DNA of 64,000 nucleotides from Streptosporangium saharense (GTDB taxonomy: Bacteria; Actinomycetota; Actinomycetes; Streptosporangiales; Streptosporangiaceae). Positions 31,062 to 44,047 of the stretch are shown one piece after another (within the stretch, counting starts at the first letter, position 1; the number at the start of each line of letters is the position of its first letter). The notes under the pieces are model-generated. The model made no database searches and was not told the origin of the DNA. It saw only the letters and a program-made list of their open reading frames with translations. Where the stretch lies: assembly GCF_014203715.1 (NCBI RefSeq), contig NZ_JACHJP010000002.1, forward strand, positions 372,001 to 436,000. Direction: 5' to 3'. A program made the translations under genes and the position numbers.

Positions 31062-33341
31062 ATGCGCGGCCGGGCCCCTGAGTGGGCGACGGTCCTGCGG
31101 CTGCTGGAGACCGCGGGCGCCCCGGGCCACGTGATCCTCGTCGAAGGCGAGCCGGGGGCGGGAAAGAGCCTCCTGCTCGCCGAGGCGCGCACCGCCGCGT
31201 CCCGCGCGGGGACGGCCGTCGCCGCCGGCAGGGCCGACGTGCTGGGCAGGCTGACCCCGCTCGGGCCGCTACTGTCGGCCCTCGACGAGTCGCCCTCGGC
31301 CGCCGCCGTCACCAGGAACGCCATGCCCGACGGGCCGAGCCTGCTGATGTGGCTGGCCGGGCAGGTGCGGGCCGCCCTCGAACGGCGCGCCGAGCGGGGG
31401 CCGCTGCTGGTGACCCTCGACGACCTGCAGTGGGCCGACCCCGCCACACTCATGGCATTGCGCGCCCTGCCCGCCCAGCTGACCGGCCTGCCCCTGACCT
31501 GGCTGCTGGCCCGCCGCCCCACCGAGGGCACCGACGACGCCCGCCTGTTCGACCTGCTGCGCCACGAGGGGGCCACGACGGTCACGCTGCGCCCCCTGTG
31601 CGGGCGGGCGGTGGCCCAGGTGGCCGCCGACACGCTCGGAGCGCCCCCCGACGAGGAGCTGACGGCGCTGGCGGCGCAGGCGGGGGGAAACCCGTTCCTG
31701 CTCGTCGAGCTGCTCACCGGGCTGTGCGAGGAGGACGCGGTCAAGGTCGAGGGTGGCCTGGCCAGGCTGACCGGCACCACGCCGCCCATACTGCCCCGCC
31801 GCGTCCACACCGCGGTACGGCGGCGCCTCGACGAGGTCAGCACCAGGACCAGGCACCTGCTTGAGGCCGCGGCCGTACTCGGCCGTTCCTTCTCCCCCGC
31901 CTACGCCGCCGAGATGCTCGGCGAGACCCCCGCCGCCCTGCTGCCCGCCCTTGAGGAGGCACTGGCCGCGGGCGTGCTCGTCGCCACCCCCGACGAGCTG
32001 GCCTTCCGCCACGAGCTGCTGTGGCGCTCGGTCGTCGAGACGGTCCCCGCCCCCGTACGGCGCGCGCTGCACGGCCAGATCGAACGGTCCCTGCCCTCCA
32101 CCGCCACCAACGGCCACCGGACGGACCGGGTCAACGGCGGCACCACCGCGGAGACGCTGATGCTGCCCGCCCTGCTGGCCTGGGACGAGGGCCGCCTCAC
32201 CCACGGCCTCGACCTGGCCCGCGAGGCCGTCGAACGACCGGGCACCGGGCACCACCCCGGGCCGCGGGCCGTACTGGCCACGATGCTCATCGACCTGTGG
32301 CTGCTCGACGAGGCCGAGGCCGTCACGGCGGACGCGGAGGCGCAGGCCGCCCGCCACCCCGAGTGGGCCGTGGAGATCCCGCTGCTGCGCGCCCGCCTCG
32401 ACCTCGCGGCAGGACGGTCCGGTAGCGCGATCGCGCGGGCGGAGACCGGCCTGACCGCCGCAGAGGCGCTACGCGTGCCCGCCCTGACCTCCTCCGCGCT
32501 GTCGGTGCTCGGCACCGCGTCCCTGCGGGCCGGCGACCTGCCCAGGGCGATCAGGTGCCTGGAGAGCGAGCTTGCGCGGGGAACACGGGACGCCCCGCCG
32601 TACACGCGGCTGCGCTCTGAACTGGCCGCGGGACGCATAAGCGAGGCCCTGGACGGGGCCGTGAGCGGCATGAGCTCCCTCGGCCGGGTCTACGACGCGC
32701 TGCCCCGGCACACCGGGGCGCTGACCAGCGAACCCGCCGCGGCCGCCTGGCTGGTGCGGGTGGCCATGGCCGTCGACGACACGCGCAGGGCCGACGCCGT
32801 GGTCGGCGCCGCCGACGACATCGCCAGCCGCAACCCCGGCCTGCCCAACCCCGCCGTCTCCGCCGTGCACGCCAGGGGCCTGCGCGAACGCGACCGCCAC
32901 GCCCTCAGCCGGGCCGCCGACGAACACACCGACCCCTGGGCGGGAGCCTCGGCCGCCGAGGACCTCGGGGTGCTGCTCGGCGCCGACCACGGCTGCCGCG
33001 AGCTGGCCGTACGGGCCTTCGACGACGCGCTCTCCCGCTACGACGAGGTGGGGGCGCTGCGCGACGCGGCACGGGTACGCGGCAGGCTGCGCGCCCTCGG
33101 GGAACGCCGCCGCCACTGGGTCACCACCGACCACCCCGTCTCCGGCTGGGACAGCCTGACCGGCACCGAACTCGCCGTCTGCGGCCTGGTCGCCGAGGGA
33201 CTGACCAACCGCCAGGCCGCCGAACAGATGTTCATCAGCGAACACACGGTCGCCTTCCACCTGCGGCAGATCTTCCGCAAGCTGGACATTCACTCACGTG
33301 TTGAACTGACGAGGCTGGCCATTGGTCGGGACGGGCTCTAG
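31062..33341 (+). CDS. LAL-type LuxR regulator with AAA+ ATPase domain
   Basis: This 759-residue MalT-like activator has a Walker A GEPGAGKSL at about residues 29-37 and Walker B LLVTLDDLQWADP, a large helical TPR-like middle region at 350-640, and a C-terminal LuxR helix-turn-helix at about 695-750 (LTGTELAVCGLVAEG, NRQAAEQMFISEHTVAFHL). LALs often switch on secondary-metabolite or sugar-use genes. It is divergent from the LanC-like gene, making that region its likely target (inference). ATG 31062 with AGGAC upstream gives a slightly short N-terminus, but the P-loop is complete. Confidence 0.9.
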   Translation: MRGRAPEWATVLRLLETAGAPGHVILVEGEPGAGKSLLLAEARTAASRAGTAVAAGRADVLGRLTPLGPLLSALDESPSAAAVTRNAMPDGPSLLMWLAGQVRAALERRAERGPLLVTLDDLQWADPATLMALRALPAQLTGLPLTWLLARRPTEGTDDARLFDLLRHEGATTVTLRPLCGRAVAQVAADTLGAPPDEELTALAAQAGGNPFLLVELLTGLCEEDAVKVEGGLARLTGTTPPILPRRVHTAVRRRLDEVSTRTRHLLEAAAVLGRSFSPAYAAEMLGETPAALLPALEEALAAGVLVATPDELAFRHELLWRSVVETVPAPVRRALHGQIERSLPSTATNGHRTDRVNGGTTAETLMLPALLAWDEGRLTHGLDLAREAVERPGTGHHPGPRAVLATMLIDLWLLDEAEAVTADAEAQAARHPEWAVEIPLLRARLDLAAGRSGSAIARAETGLTAAEALRVPALTSSALSVLGTASLRAGDLPRAIRCLESELARGTRDAPPYTRLRSELAAGRISEALDGAVSGMSSLGRVYDALPRHTGALTSEPAAAAWLVRVAMAVDDTRRADAVVGAADDIASRNPGLPNPAVSAVHARGLRERDRHALSRAADEHTDPWAGASAAEDLGVLLGADHGCRELAVRAFDDALSRYDEVGALRDAARVRGRLRALGERRRHWVTTDHPVSGWDSLTGTELAVCGLVAEGLTNRQAAEQMFISEHTVAFHLRQIFRKLDIHSRVELTRLAIGRDGL

Positions 33342-33374
33342 TTGTGCCTCTTTTGCGACGCCTGCTGTGCTTAT

Positions 33375-33525
33375 TTGCGGCGCCTGGCGGCGCCGCGGGC
33401 TTGGGCGCCCCAAGTCGGTGACTTCCCTCGTCGTTCCTCCGCTGCCCTGCCTTTTTGCGCCGCCTGGCGGCGTCGCGGGCTTGGGCGCCTGCGGGTCGGT
33501 GCTTTCCCTCGTCGCTCATCCGCTG
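33375..33525. repeat. Two imperfect 80-bp direct repeats
   Basis: The unit beginning TTGCGGCGCCTGGCGGCG at 33375 recurs at 33455 with about 85 percent identity by eye, including GCGGGCTTGGGCGCC and TCCCTCGTCG at constant spacing. They fill most of the 275-bp gap between the LAL gene and clpB. No ORF is credible here. Confidence 0.75.
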
Positions 33526-33568
33526 GCGCTCCTTCGCTCCTCAGTCCAAGCACCGACGGCGCCCAAGC
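33479..33568. terminator. Long inverted repeat between LAL and clpB genes
   Basis: GCTTGGGCGCC and GTCGGTGCTT (33479-33489, 33495-33504) pair with AAGCACCGAC and GGCGCCCAAGC (33548-33568). This makes a 21-bp stem with a 5-base bulge and a 43-base loop. The inverted copy uses part of the 80-bp direct repeat. It lies between convergent genes and may terminate both; it may also be a remnant of a mobile repeat. Confidence 0.55.
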
Positions 33569-33616
33569 CGACACTCCTCACGCACGGCACCGGTACCCCA
33601 AACTCTTCAGCACCGG

Positions 33617-36231
<2,615 letters not shown>

Positions 36232-36250
<19 letters not shown>

Positions 36251-36555
36251 TTCGGTCCTCCTGGGATGCGGGGGCGCCCACGCGTGACGCTCTCCAGCTC
36301 GGCGATGCGGTCCAGAAGGTCGACCACCAGGCCGAGGGCCGCGTAGTTGAGGGCGAACCCGGCGCGCAGCCGCTGGACCCTGGCCATGGCCGGGAGTTGG
36401 GAGACGGTGAACCACAGCTCTCCCGCCGCGTCCCGCTGCGCGTCGAGCACGCCGAGGACGACCAGGCGCCGCACCAGCTCGGGGTGCGTGCCCGTCGCGC
36501 GGGCGAACGACTCGATGTCCAGGCGCCGTGGCCTGGTCAGGGCGTAGGGCATCAC
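36232..36555 (-). CDS. cbpM: CbpM-like chaperone modulator (MerR-type fold)
   Basis: This 107-residue protein matches CbpM, with [26 protein letters not shown] followed by [29 protein letters not shown] in its pattern. In Escherichia coli CbpM binds and inhibits the J-domain of CbpA. Many actinobacterial dnaK operons have the HspR repressor at this position. The protein here is shorter and lacks the HspR C-terminal tail. It overlaps dnaJ by 4 bp and clpB by 19 bp. It may regulate the co-chaperone, bind DNA, or both. Confidence 0.8.
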
Positions 36556-37487
36556 CGCCTCCTCGGGTCGAACGCCGAGACCGTCGCGAGCTGTTCGAAC
36601 AGGCGTTTCTCCTCGTCGGTCGGGTGGGGTGGCACCATGATCTGGATCTCGGCGAACAGGTCGCCCGCCCCTGCCCGCGCGCTGGGCATGCCCCGGCCGC
36701 GCAGCCGCAGCCGCCGTCCGCTCGACGTGCCCGGCGGCACCTTGACCTTGGTCTCGCCGCCCGGTGTCTCGACGGCGACGGTCGCGCCGAGCGCCCCCTC
36801 CCAGGGCGTGATCGGCAGCCGGATGTGGATGTCGCGTCCCTCGACCCGGTAGCGGGGGTGCGGCGCGATCCTGACGACCAGGTAGAGGTCGCCGGACGGT
36901 GCCCCGTCTCCGCCCCTGCCTCCCTGGCCCGCCAGGCGGATCCGCTGGCCGTCGGTCACGCCCGCGGGGATCCTGACCTCGATCCTGCGACCCCCCACGG
37001 TGAGGGTCCTACGACCTCCCCGGTAGGCGTCCTCGACGCTCAGCTCGATCTCGGCCTCCTGGTCGGCGCCGGGGATGGGACCCCAGCCGGGTCCCGTACG
37101 GCCCGCGCCGCCCGTCCTGCCGGAGAAGAGCCCTTCGAGCAGGTCGTCGATGTCGATGCCCTCCCCGAAGCCGCCCCCGAACCCCGAGCTGCCCCGGGCG
37201 CCACGGCCCCGTCCGGCCTTGGCGCGGGCCCAGGTCTCGGGGTCCACGTCCTCGGGCACCTGACGGAAGTCGGGGCCGAAGGCGTCGTAGCGGCGCCGGG
37301 TCTTGGGGTCGGACAGGACGCTGTAGGCCTCCGAGATGTCCTTGAAGCGGTCCTCGGCCTCCGGGTCCTTGTTGACGTCGGGGTGGTTGGCCCGCGCGAG
37401 CTTGCGGTAGGCGCGCTGGATGTCCTCCTGGCTCGCGTTGCGCTGCAGGCCGAGGATCTCGTAGAAGTCCCGGGCTGATGGCATCAT
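36552..37487 (-). CDS. cbpA: DnaJ-family co-chaperone, CbpA type
   Basis: This 311-residue J-protein stimulates DnaK ATPase. It has a J-domain at residues 6-70 with the HPD motif at 36-38 ([10 protein letters not shown]), a Gly/Phe-rich linker at 90-135 and two C-terminal peptide-binding barrels. It has no CXXCXGXG zinc repeats, so it is class B (CbpA-like) rather than canonical DnaJ. Start overlaps the grpE stop by 4 bp (ATGA). Confidence 0.93.
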   Translation of the reverse strand: MMPSARDFYEILGLQRNASQEDIQRAYRKLARANHPDVNKDPEAEDRFKDISEAYSVLSDPKTRRRYDAFGPDFRQVPEDVDPETWARAKAGRGRGARGSSGFGGGFGEGIDIDDLLEGLFSGRTGGAGRTGPGWGPIPGADQEAEIELSVEDAYRGGRRTLTVGGRRIEVRIPAGVTDGQRIRLAGQGGRGGDGAPSGDLYLVVRIAPHPRYRVEGRDIHIRLPITPWEGALGATVAVETPGGETKVKVPPGTSSGRRLRLRGRGMPSARAGAGDLFAEIQIMVPPHPTDEEKRLFEQLATVSAFDPRRR

Positions 37488-38005
37488 TCCGCCTTGGAAA
37501 CGACGACCAGCGCGGGCCGTAGTTGTCGTTCACCGTCCCCGTAGGCGGGCTGCACCACGTGCAGGACGGTTCCGTCGGGCGTGTCCTCCTGGCTGAGCAC
37601 GCCGACCGCCTCGTGCCTGGCCGGGTCGAACTTCGTCCCGGTGTCGTCGCGGCGCGGGTAGCCCAGGCGGGCCAGCACGTCGAGGGCCTGCTCGTGGATC
37701 GCCCGCAGCCCCTCCGCGATGGAGGAGGGGTCGGTCCCGGCGTGTTCGAGGGCGCGTTCCAGGTTGTCCAGCACCGGCAGCCACTCGGTCGCCGCCCTGG
37801 CCCGTTCCTCCTCCCGCACCCTGGCCGCGTCACGGCTGACCCGTTTGCGCAGGTTGTCGAGGTCGGCCAGGGCGCGCCGCCACCGGTCCTGGAGCTCGGT
37901 CACCTGGTCCTGCAGCTCGGTGACCCGCTCCTGGAGCTCCGCGGTGTCCGGCTCGGCGTCCGGCCGGGCCGTACCGGCCTCGTCGTCGCGGGGAGCCTCA
38001 CTCAT
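37484..38005 (-). CDS. grpE: Nucleotide exchange factor GrpE
   Basis: This 173-residue partner of DnaK releases ADP. An N-terminal coiled coil (residues 20-75, with heptads [18 protein letters not shown]) is followed by the conserved [14 protein letters not shown] and the beta-wing ending [22 protein letters not shown] in its spacing. ATG 38005 overlaps the dnaK stop by 8 bp. A 48-codon upstream frame is antisense noise. Confidence 0.95.
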   Translation of the reverse strand: MSEAPRDDEAGTARPDAEPDTAELQERVTELQDQVTELQDRWRRALADLDNLRKRVSRDAARVREEERARAATEWLPVLDNLERALEHAGTDPSSIAEGLRAIHEQALDVLARLGYPRRDDTGTKFDPARHEAVGVLSQEDTPDGTVLHVVQPAYGDGERQLRPALVVVSKAE

Positions 38006-39902
38006 CGGTCGTGAACTCCGCGTCGATGACGTCGTCGTCCCTGCCGCCGCCCTGGCCACCCGGACCACCCTGGCCACCCGGACCGCCCGGGGCGCCGGAA
38101 CCACCGGCCGAGGCCGTACCCAGACTCTGGTAGACCTGCTGCAGTTCACCGGTCAGCGAGCGCAGCCGGTCGAGCGGCGTCTCCTGCTGCCTGACCGTCT
38201 CCCTGGCGTCGGAGACGAGCATCTCGGCCCGTGCCTTCTCGTGGACCGGGACCCCCTCGCCCAGCTCGGAGAGGCGCCGCTCCACCTGGTAGGCGACGCT
38301 GTCCAGCTCGTTGCGCGCGTCCACGACCTCCCGCAGCCGCAGGTCCTCCTCCCGGTGCCGCTCGGCGTCGGCGACCATCCGCTCGACCTCGCCCTTGTCG
38401 AGGGTCGAGCTCTCGCTGATGGTGATGCGCTGCTCGGCGCCGGTGTCCTTGTCCTTGGCCGAGACGTTCAGGATGCCGTTGGCGTCGACGTCGAAGGTGA
38501 CGTCCACCTGGGGCACGCCACGCGGCGCGGGCCTGATGTTCTCCAGCCTGAAGCGGCCGAGCACCCGGTTGTCCCCGGCGCGTTCGCGCTCGCCCTGCAG
38601 CACCACGACGTCCACGGCGTTCTGGTTGTCCTCCGCGGTGCTGAACACCTCGGAACGGCGGGCGGGGATCGTCGTGTTGCGGTCGATGACCTTCGTCATG
38701 ATGCCGCCGAGGGTCTCGATGCCCAGCGACAGGGGCGTCACGTCGAGCAGGACGACGTCCTTCAGCTCGCCCTTGATGACGGCCGCCTGGACCGCCGCGC
38801 CGAGCGCGACGACCTCGTCGGGGTTGACCGTCATGTTCGGTTCCTTGCCGCCGGTCATCCTGCGCACCAGGTTCTGTACGGCGGGCATCCTGGTGGATCC
38901 GCCGACCAGGATCACCTCGTCGATGTCCCCGGTGCTCAGCCGCGCGTCGGCCATGGCCTGCTCGACCGGTCCCTTGCAGCGTTCCAGCAGGTCGGAGGTG
39001 ATGTCCTCGAACGTCGCCCGCCGGAGCGTGGTGTTGAGGTGCTTGGGGCCGGAGGCGTCTGCCGTGATGAAGGGCAGGTTGATCTGCGTCTGGGAGACCG
39101 AGGACAGCTCGACCTTGGCCTTCTCCGCGGCCTCGAAGAGCCGCTGCAGCGCCTGCGGGTCGGTGCGCAGGTCGACGCCGGTGTCCCGCTGGAACTCGTC
39201 GGCCAGGTAGTCCACGATGCGCCGGTCGAAGTCGTCACCGCCGAGATGGGTGTCGCCCGCGGTCGAGCGGACCTCGACGACGCCGTCCCCGATGGTCAGG
39301 ATGCTGACGTCGAACGTTCCGCCGCCCAGGTCGAAGACGAGAACCGTCTCGTTCTCCTTGCGGTCGAGCCCGTAGGCCAGGGCCGCGGCGGTCGGCTCGT
39401 TGATGATCCGCAGCACCTCAAGGCCGGCGATCTTCCCCGCGTCCTTGGTCGCCTGCCGCTGGGAGTCGTTGAAGTAGGCGGGCACCGTGATGACCGCCTC
39501 GGTGACCTTCTCCCCGAGGAACTTGGAGGCGTCGTCGACGAGCTTGCGCAGCACCAGGGCGGAGATCTCCTCGGGAGCGTACATCTTGCCGCGCACGTCG
39601 AAGCGGACCGCGTCGTCCGGCCCCGGCACCACGTCGAAGGAGACGGCGTGCATCTCGGAGCTGACCTCGTCGTAGCGGCGGCCGATGAAGCGCTTGGCCG
39701 AGTAGATCGTCCCCTTCGGGTTGAGGATCGCCTGGCGGCGGGCCAACTGCCCGACCAGGCGCTCGCCGTCCTCGGTGAAGGCGACGACCGACGGGGTCGT
39801 GCGCGACCCCTCGGCGTTGGGGATCACCGTGGGCTTGTCGCCCTCCATGGTGGCGATCACCGAGTTGGTCGTCCCCAGGTCGATCCCGACTGCTTTAGCC
39901 AT
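37998..39902 (-). CDS. dnaK: Hsp70 chaperone DnaK
   Basis: This 634-residue Hsp70 has an N-terminal ATPase ([12 protein letters not shown] at 6-17, [25 protein letters not shown]), substrate-binding domain ([14 protein letters not shown]), helical lid, and a Gly-rich tail before [12 protein letters not shown] 39902 has AAGGAG 10 bp upstream. The 90-bp upstream gap has no CTTGAGT-N7-ACTCAAG HAIR element, so HspR control is not evident. With a CbpA/CbpM pair downstream, this may be a second, differently regulated dnaK operon; the alternative is that it is the only one. Confidence 0.96.
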   Translation of the reverse strand: MAKAVGIDLGTTNSVIATMEGDKPTVIPNAEGSRTTPSVVAFTEDGERLVGQLARRQAILNPKGTIYSAKRFIGRRYDEVSSEMHAVSFDVVPGPDDAVRFDVRGKMYAPEEISALVLRKLVDDASKFLGEKVTEAVITVPAYFNDSQRQATKDAGKIAGLEVLRIINEPTAAALAYGLDRKENETVLVFDLGGGTFDVSILTIGDGVVEVRSTAGDTHLGGDDFDRRIVDYLADEFQRDTGVDLRTDPQALQRLFEAAEKAKVELSSVSQTQINLPFITADASGPKHLNTTLRRATFEDITSDLLERCKGPVEQAMADARLSTGDIDEVILVGGSTRMPAVQNLVRRMTGGKEPNMTVNPDEVVALGAAVQAAVIKGELKDVVLLDVTPLSLGIETLGGIMTKVIDRNTTIPARRSEVFSTAEDNQNAVDVVVLQGERERAGDNRVLGRFRLENIRPAPRGVPQVDVTFDVDANGILNVSAKDKDTGAEQRITISESSTLDKGEVERMVADAERHREEDLRLREVVDARNELDSVAYQVERRLSELGEGVPVHEKARAEMLVSDARETVRQQETPLDRLRSLTGELQQVYQSLGTASAGGSGAPGGPGGQGGPGGQGGGRDDDVIDAEFTTDE

Positions 39903-39992
39903 GCTGATCTCCTTCTGGGCCTCCCGCGACGGCCGTACTGCGCGCGTGGAGCCGCATCCTCAGATCTGACGGGGGGTCCACCGGAACAGGCG

Positions 39993-40463
39993 CTAGGTGT
40001 GCTGAGGTATGCCGGTCTCGAGCAGCCTGCGGGCCTCGGCGGCCTGGGGCGTCGTCACCCGCAGCTCGTACCGGTTGGCGACGATGGCGCTGGAGGACAG
40101 GAAGTCCCTCTTGCCGCCGGTGAAGGCGTGGGCGATGAGCCCGAAGATGGCTCCGGCGACCACACCCCAGATCACGCTCCACAGCACCAGGATCCAGGGG
40201 AACCTGCCGGGGGTGAAGATCGCGAAGAACAGGCCGATCAGCAGTCCGATCCAGGCACCTGTCGCCGCGCCCATCCCGGCGGCGCGCAGGTAGGTCAGCC
40301 GCCCGAGCACCTTCTCGACCATCCGCAGGTCCATCCCCACGATCATCGCGTGCTGGACGGGAAAGCGCTGGTCGGAGAGGTAGTCGACGGCCCGCTGGGC
40401 CTCCTCGTAACGGCCGTATGTGGCTACCGGCTCGTAGCCGGTCAAGGTCTGGTCGGATAGCAT
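39993..40463 (-). CDS. General stress protein 17M-like membrane protein
   Basis: This 156-residue protein has a YflT-like N-terminal domain (TGYEPVATYGRYEEAQRAVDYLSDQRFPVQ) and two hydrophobic helices at about residues 62-82 and 88-110. The C-terminal strand region ends ANRYELRVTTPQAAEARRLL. YflT-type proteins are induced by general stress in Bacillus. It lies 90 bp upstream of dnaK on the same strand and may share stress regulation. ATG 40463 follows AAGGGGGG. Confidence 0.8.
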   Translation of the reverse strand: MLSDQTLTGYEPVATYGRYEEAQRAVDYLSDQRFPVQHAMIVGMDLRMVEKVLGRLTYLRAAGMGAATGAWIGLLIGLFFAIFTPGRFPWILVLWSVIWGVVAGAIFGLIAHAFTGGKRDFLSSSAIVANRYELRVTTPQAAEARRLLETGIPQHT

Positions 40464-40545
40464 GCCGCCCCCCTTCACGGTGAGTCCGTACCAACTCAGC
40501 GTGACCGTCGGCGGCCCTGCGCACATCCCCAGGTCTGGTAGCGGA

Positions 40546-41199
40546 TCAGCCCGCGCCGACCGGCCTGCCCTCCTGCTCCTCCTGGGCGGACTCCTCGGCG
40601 GCCATCCTGGCGGCCCTGCGCCTGAGGAACAGCGTGGTCGCGATCCCGAACAGCAGCGCGATGACCAGTGCGACCCAGGAGAAGCCCCGCAGCCACCGCT
40701 CGGCGGCGATGCCCAGGTAGTAGATCACCGCGGTGGTGCCGCCCGCCCAGACGATCCCGCCGAGCACGTTGGCGACCAGGAACCTCCAGTACGGCATCCG
40801 CAGCGCCCCGGCCAGCGGCCCCGCGAGGATGCGCAGCAGCGCGACGAACCTGCCGAGGAAGACGGTCCACATGCCGTAGCGGTGGAAGTAACGCTCGGCC
40901 CTGCCGATGTGCTCGGACCCGAAGTGCTTGGGGAACCTGCGGCCGAGCCGGTCGAACATGGGTTTGCCGCCCCTGCGGCCCACGGCGTAGCCGATCGAGT
41001 CGCCGACGATCGCGCCGACGCTGGCGCAGACGCCGACCCACAGCGGGTCGACCACGCCCTTGGCCGCCAGCAGCGCGGAGCTGACCAGGACGATCTCGCC
41101 GGGCAGCGGGATGCCCAGGCTCTCGATCCCGATCACCAGACCGACCAGGACACAGATCCACACCGCGGGGATCGCCTGGAGCCACTCGTCGACATGCAT
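40546..41199 (-). CDS. DedA-family membrane protein
   Basis: This 217-residue polytopic protein of the DedA/VTT superfamily has family motifs around IESLGIPLPGEIVL, VGDSIGYAVGR and FLGRFVALLRILAGPLAGALRMP-type sequence. DedA proteins act in lipid-carrier (undecaprenyl phosphate) or phospholipid flipping and envelope homeostasis in other bacteria. The charged C-terminal tail is Glu/Arg-rich. It follows menD by 40 bp on the same strand. Confidence 0.88.
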   Translation of the reverse strand: MHVDEWLQAIPAVWICVLVGLVIGIESLGIPLPGEIVLVSSALLAAKGVVDPLWVGVCASVGAIVGDSIGYAVGRRGGKPMFDRLGRRFPKHFGSEHIGRAERYFHRYGMWTVFLGRFVALLRILAGPLAGALRMPYWRFLVANVLGGIVWAGGTTAVIYYLGIAAERWLRGFSWVALVIALLFGIATTLFLRRRAARMAAEESAQEEQEGRPVGAG

Positions 41200-41239
41200 G
41201 CCCGTTACCCTATTGCGTCGTCCGGCCGGATCCTCCCCG

Positions 41240-42895
41240 TCACAGGGCGCCGCGGATCGCGGTGTGGGCCGCGTCGCGCATCACGGCGTGCAGCACCGCG
41301 TTCGGCTCCCGGTCGGTGTGGACCTCGACGATGCGCACCCCCTCCCCGCGCAACGCCTTCGGCAGTTGCTCGGCCTCCCCCACGAAGGTGTACGGCGTGC
41401 CGGTCGAGGCCGCGACGTGGGCCAGGTCGACCCCGTGCGAGGTGCCGAAGACCCGTTCGAACGGGTCGCGCAGCGCCGCCTGGGGCAGCAGCGAGAAGAT
41501 CCCGCCCCCGTCGTTGTTCACCACGACCAGGCACAGGTCGGGGCGGGGCTCGCGGGGGCCGAGGATCAGCCCGTTCTGGTCGTGCAGGAACGTCAGGTCG
41601 CCCATCAGCGCGTAGGAGGGGCCGTTGTGCGCCAGCGCGGCCCCCATCGCGGAGGACACCACGCCGTCGATGCCCGCCGCGCCCCGGTTGGACAGGATCC
41701 GCAGCCCCCGCCTGGGGCGCATCGCCTGGTCGAGGTCGCGGATCGGCATGGACGAGCCGGAGAACAGCAGCGCCCCGTTGGGAAGTTGCTCGGCCAGGTC
41801 CCTGGCCAGGCGCGGTTCGCTGAGCCCGCCCGCGTCGAGCACCTCGTCGATCGCCACCCTGGCCGCGGCGTCCGCGCGCCGCCACGAGCGCAGCCACTCG
41901 TCGTCGCCCGCCGCGACCGGGATCTCGACAGCCTGCGCCACCTGGGTCGCGGACCGGGTCGGGTCGGGCCAGCGGGTCAGGTCGGGGGCGACGACGATGT
42001 GCTCCTCGGCGTATCTCAGCCAGTTCAGCAGCGGCCTGGACAGACCGGGACGCCCCAGGGTGACCACCACGTCCGGGCGGTGCCGGTCGGCGAACTCGGG
42101 GGCGCCCAGCAGGAAGTGGTAGGTCGAGACCGCGTGGTCGCCGTAGCGGGCGCCGCCGGTCGGCTCCGACAGGACCGGCCACCCGGCCATGCCCGCCGCC
42201 GCCACGTATCTGCGCATGTTGGCGGCGCCGTCCCCGACGACGAGCACGCCCCTGCGGGTCGGCGGCAGGTGCAGCGCGGAGGCGGGGGGCGCGACCCTGG
42301 TACGCACCCACGGCCCGTTGGCGTCGCCGTCGAGGGGCTCGCACCAGGAGGCGTCGCCGTCCGGGACGAGCGGCTCACGGAAGGCGAGGTTGAGGTGGAC
42401 CGGGCCGGGGTCGGCCGGGCCGAGCGAGCGCTGGTAGGCGCGGCAGACCAGGGACCGCCAGTAGGCGACCTGCCCTGGCCGGTCCTCGGGGACGCCGACC
42501 TCGCTGAACCAGCGGACCGCGGTGCCGTACATCTTGATCTGGTCGATGGTCTGGCTGGCGCCGGTGTCACGCAGCTCGGGCGGCCGGTCGGCGGTGAGCA
42601 GCAGCAGCGGTATCCCCGACTCGTGCGCCTCGACGACCGCGGGGTGGAAGTTGGCCGCCGCGGTGCCCGAGGTGCACATCAGCGCGACCGGCCGCCCGGT
42701 GCGCCTGGCCAGGCCGAGCGCCAGGAACGCGGCGGAGCGCTCGTCGATGCGCACGTGCAGCCGTACGCGGCTGTCGGCGTGCGCGGCCAGCGCGAGCGGG
42801 GCCGAGCGGGAGCCCGGGGCGAGCACCACCTCGGTGAGGCCGCAGCGTACGAGTTCGTCGACCAGCACGGTCGCGAGCGCGGTGGCGGGGTTCAC
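41240..42895 (-). CDS. menD: SEPHCHC synthase (2-succinyl-5-enolpyruvyl-6-hydroxy-3-cyclohexene-1-carboxylate synthase)
   Basis: This thiamine-diphosphate enzyme is the second step of classical menaquinone synthesis. The 551-residue protein shows the Pyr domain (LAPGSRSAPLALA, DERSAAFLALGLAR, CTSGTAAANFHPAVVEA-type) and the PP domain with the ThDP motif GDLTFLHDQNGL ... VVNNDGGGIF. GTG 42895 follows GAGGAGGCA. An upstream 26-codon extension was rejected. menB lies 169 bp upstream in the same direction, so the two may form an operon. Confidence 0.95.
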   Translation of the reverse strand: MNPATALATVLVDELVRCGLTEVVLAPGSRSAPLALAAHADSRVRLHVRIDERSAAFLALGLARRTGRPVALMCTSGTAAANFHPAVVEAHESGIPLLLLTADRPPELRDTGASQTIDQIKMYGTAVRWFSEVGVPEDRPGQVAYWRSLVCRAYQRSLGPADPGPVHLNLAFREPLVPDGDASWCEPLDGDANGPWVRTRVAPPASALHLPPTRRGVLVVGDGAANMRRYVAAAGMAGWPVLSEPTGGARYGDHAVSTYHFLLGAPEFADRHRPDVVVTLGRPGLSRPLLNWLRYAEEHIVVAPDLTRWPDPTRSATQVAQAVEIPVAAGDDEWLRSWRRADAAARVAIDEVLDAGGLSEPRLARDLAEQLPNGALLFSGSSMPIRDLDQAMRPRRGLRILSNRGAAGIDGVVSSAMGAALAHNGPSYALMGDLTFLHDQNGLILGPREPRPDLCLVVVNNDGGGIFSLLPQAALRDPFERVFGTSHGVDLAHVAASTGTPYTFVGEAEQLPKALRGEGVRIVEVHTDREPNAVLHAVMRDAAHTAIRGAL

Positions 42896-43064
42896 CGCAC
42901 TGCCTCCTCTGGTCGTCGTCGTGCCCAAAAATCGTGAAAAGCCGGAAAAAGTCGCGCCCGAAAACCCGGGCACGACAGGTGACGGACCGGCGCCGTCCCC
43001 ACCGCGCCGAGGTGGCGCGCTGCCGGGACGGGCCGGATTCGCCTCATCGTCGGAGTCGTCGCCC

Positions 43065-43970
43065 TCAGGGCCTGCGCGGGAACTTGCCGAAGTCGGGGAC
43101 GCGCTTCTCCTTGAAGGCGTCGCGGCCCTCCTGCGCCTCCTCGCTCATGTAGTAGAGCAGGGTCGCGTCACCGGCGAACTGCTGCATACCCGCGGCGCCG
43201 TCGGTGACCGCGTTCAGCGCGCCCTTCAGCATGCGCAGGGCCAGCGGCGACTTCTCCAGCATCTCCCTGGCCCAGGTGACCGTCTCCTCCTCAAGGCGCT
43301 CAAGGGGGACGACCGTGTTGACCAGGCCCCAGTTGAGGGCGGTCGCGGCGTCGTACTGACGGCACAGGTACCAGATCTCACGGGCCCGCTTCAGGCCGAC
43401 GGTCTCGGCGAGCAGCCAGGACCCGTAGCCCCCGTCGAAGGAGCCGACCTTGGGCCCGGTCTGGCCGAAGACCGCGTTCTCCGCCGCGATGGACAGGTCG
43501 CAGCAGACGTGCAGCACGTGTCCGCCGCCGATGGCGTAACCGGCGATCATCGCGATGACCGGCTTGGGGCAGCGGCGGATCTGCACCTGCAGGTCCAGCA
43601 CGTTCAGCCTGCCCACGTGCGGGGTCGACTTGTCGACGTAGCCGTCGTCACCGCGGATCTTCTGGTCGCCGCCCGAGCAGAAGGCCCGGTCGCCCGCGCC
43701 GGTGAGAATGATCACACCGATCTCCGCGTCCTCCTGGGCGATGTTGAAGGCGTCCCTGAGCTCGAAGAGCGTCGTGGGGCGGAAGGCGTTGTGCCGCTCG
43801 GGCCGGTTGATCGTGATCTTCGCGATGCCCTCGGCGGTCTCGTAGACGATGTCCTCGTAGTCACCCGAGCGCTTCCAGTCGGCGGCGCGCACCTGGACGC
43901 TCTCCGGCAAGGGCCTGACCTCGCCCGCCACCCGCTCGTCCGTGCCAGGCTCCGCCCGCTCCGTGCTCAC
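43065..43970 (-). CDS. menB: 1,4-dihydroxy-2-naphthoyl-CoA synthase
   Basis: This crotonase-fold enzyme cyclises O-succinylbenzoyl-CoA. The 301-residue protein carries an N-terminal extension usual for actinobacteria, oxyanion-hole segments [10 protein letters not shown] and [16 protein letters not shown], and the MenB-specific [16 protein letters not shown] with the catalytic Asp. The C-terminus [14 protein letters not shown] is diagnostic. It is divergent from menE with 77 bp between. Confidence 0.96.
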   Translation of the reverse strand: MSTERAEPGTDERVAGEVRPLPESVQVRAADWKRSGDYEDIVYETAEGIAKITINRPERHNAFRPTTLFELRDAFNIAQEDAEIGVIILTGAGDRAFCSGGDQKIRGDDGYVDKSTPHVGRLNVLDLQVQIRRCPKPVIAMIAGYAIGGGHVLHVCCDLSIAAENAVFGQTGPKVGSFDGGYGSWLLAETVGLKRAREIWYLCRQYDAATALNWGLVNTVVPLERLEEETVTWAREMLEKSPLALRMLKGALNAVTDGAAGMQQFAGDATLLYYMSEEAQEGRDAFKEKRVPDFGKFPRRP

Positions 43971-44047
43971 GATGACCGCGTCCCTTCCGCCTCGCCGGGG
44001 TGCTGCCCGGCTCCCGTCGTTTTCCCGGCACTAACCTTACGACTGTG

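Noticed and set aside
27358..33341. A complete lanthipeptide or sulfated-sugar biosynthetic cluster
   Set aside because: There is no precursor peptide, dehydratase, glycosyltransferase or transporter set; only isolated candidate genes are present.
39903..39992. HspR-binding HAIR element before dnaK
   Set aside because: Neither CTTGAGT nor ACTCAAG half-sites are present in the gap.
37719..40460. A 913-codon plus-strand open frame
   Set aside because: It is antisense to grpE, dnaK and the stress-protein gene, and low-complexity in character.
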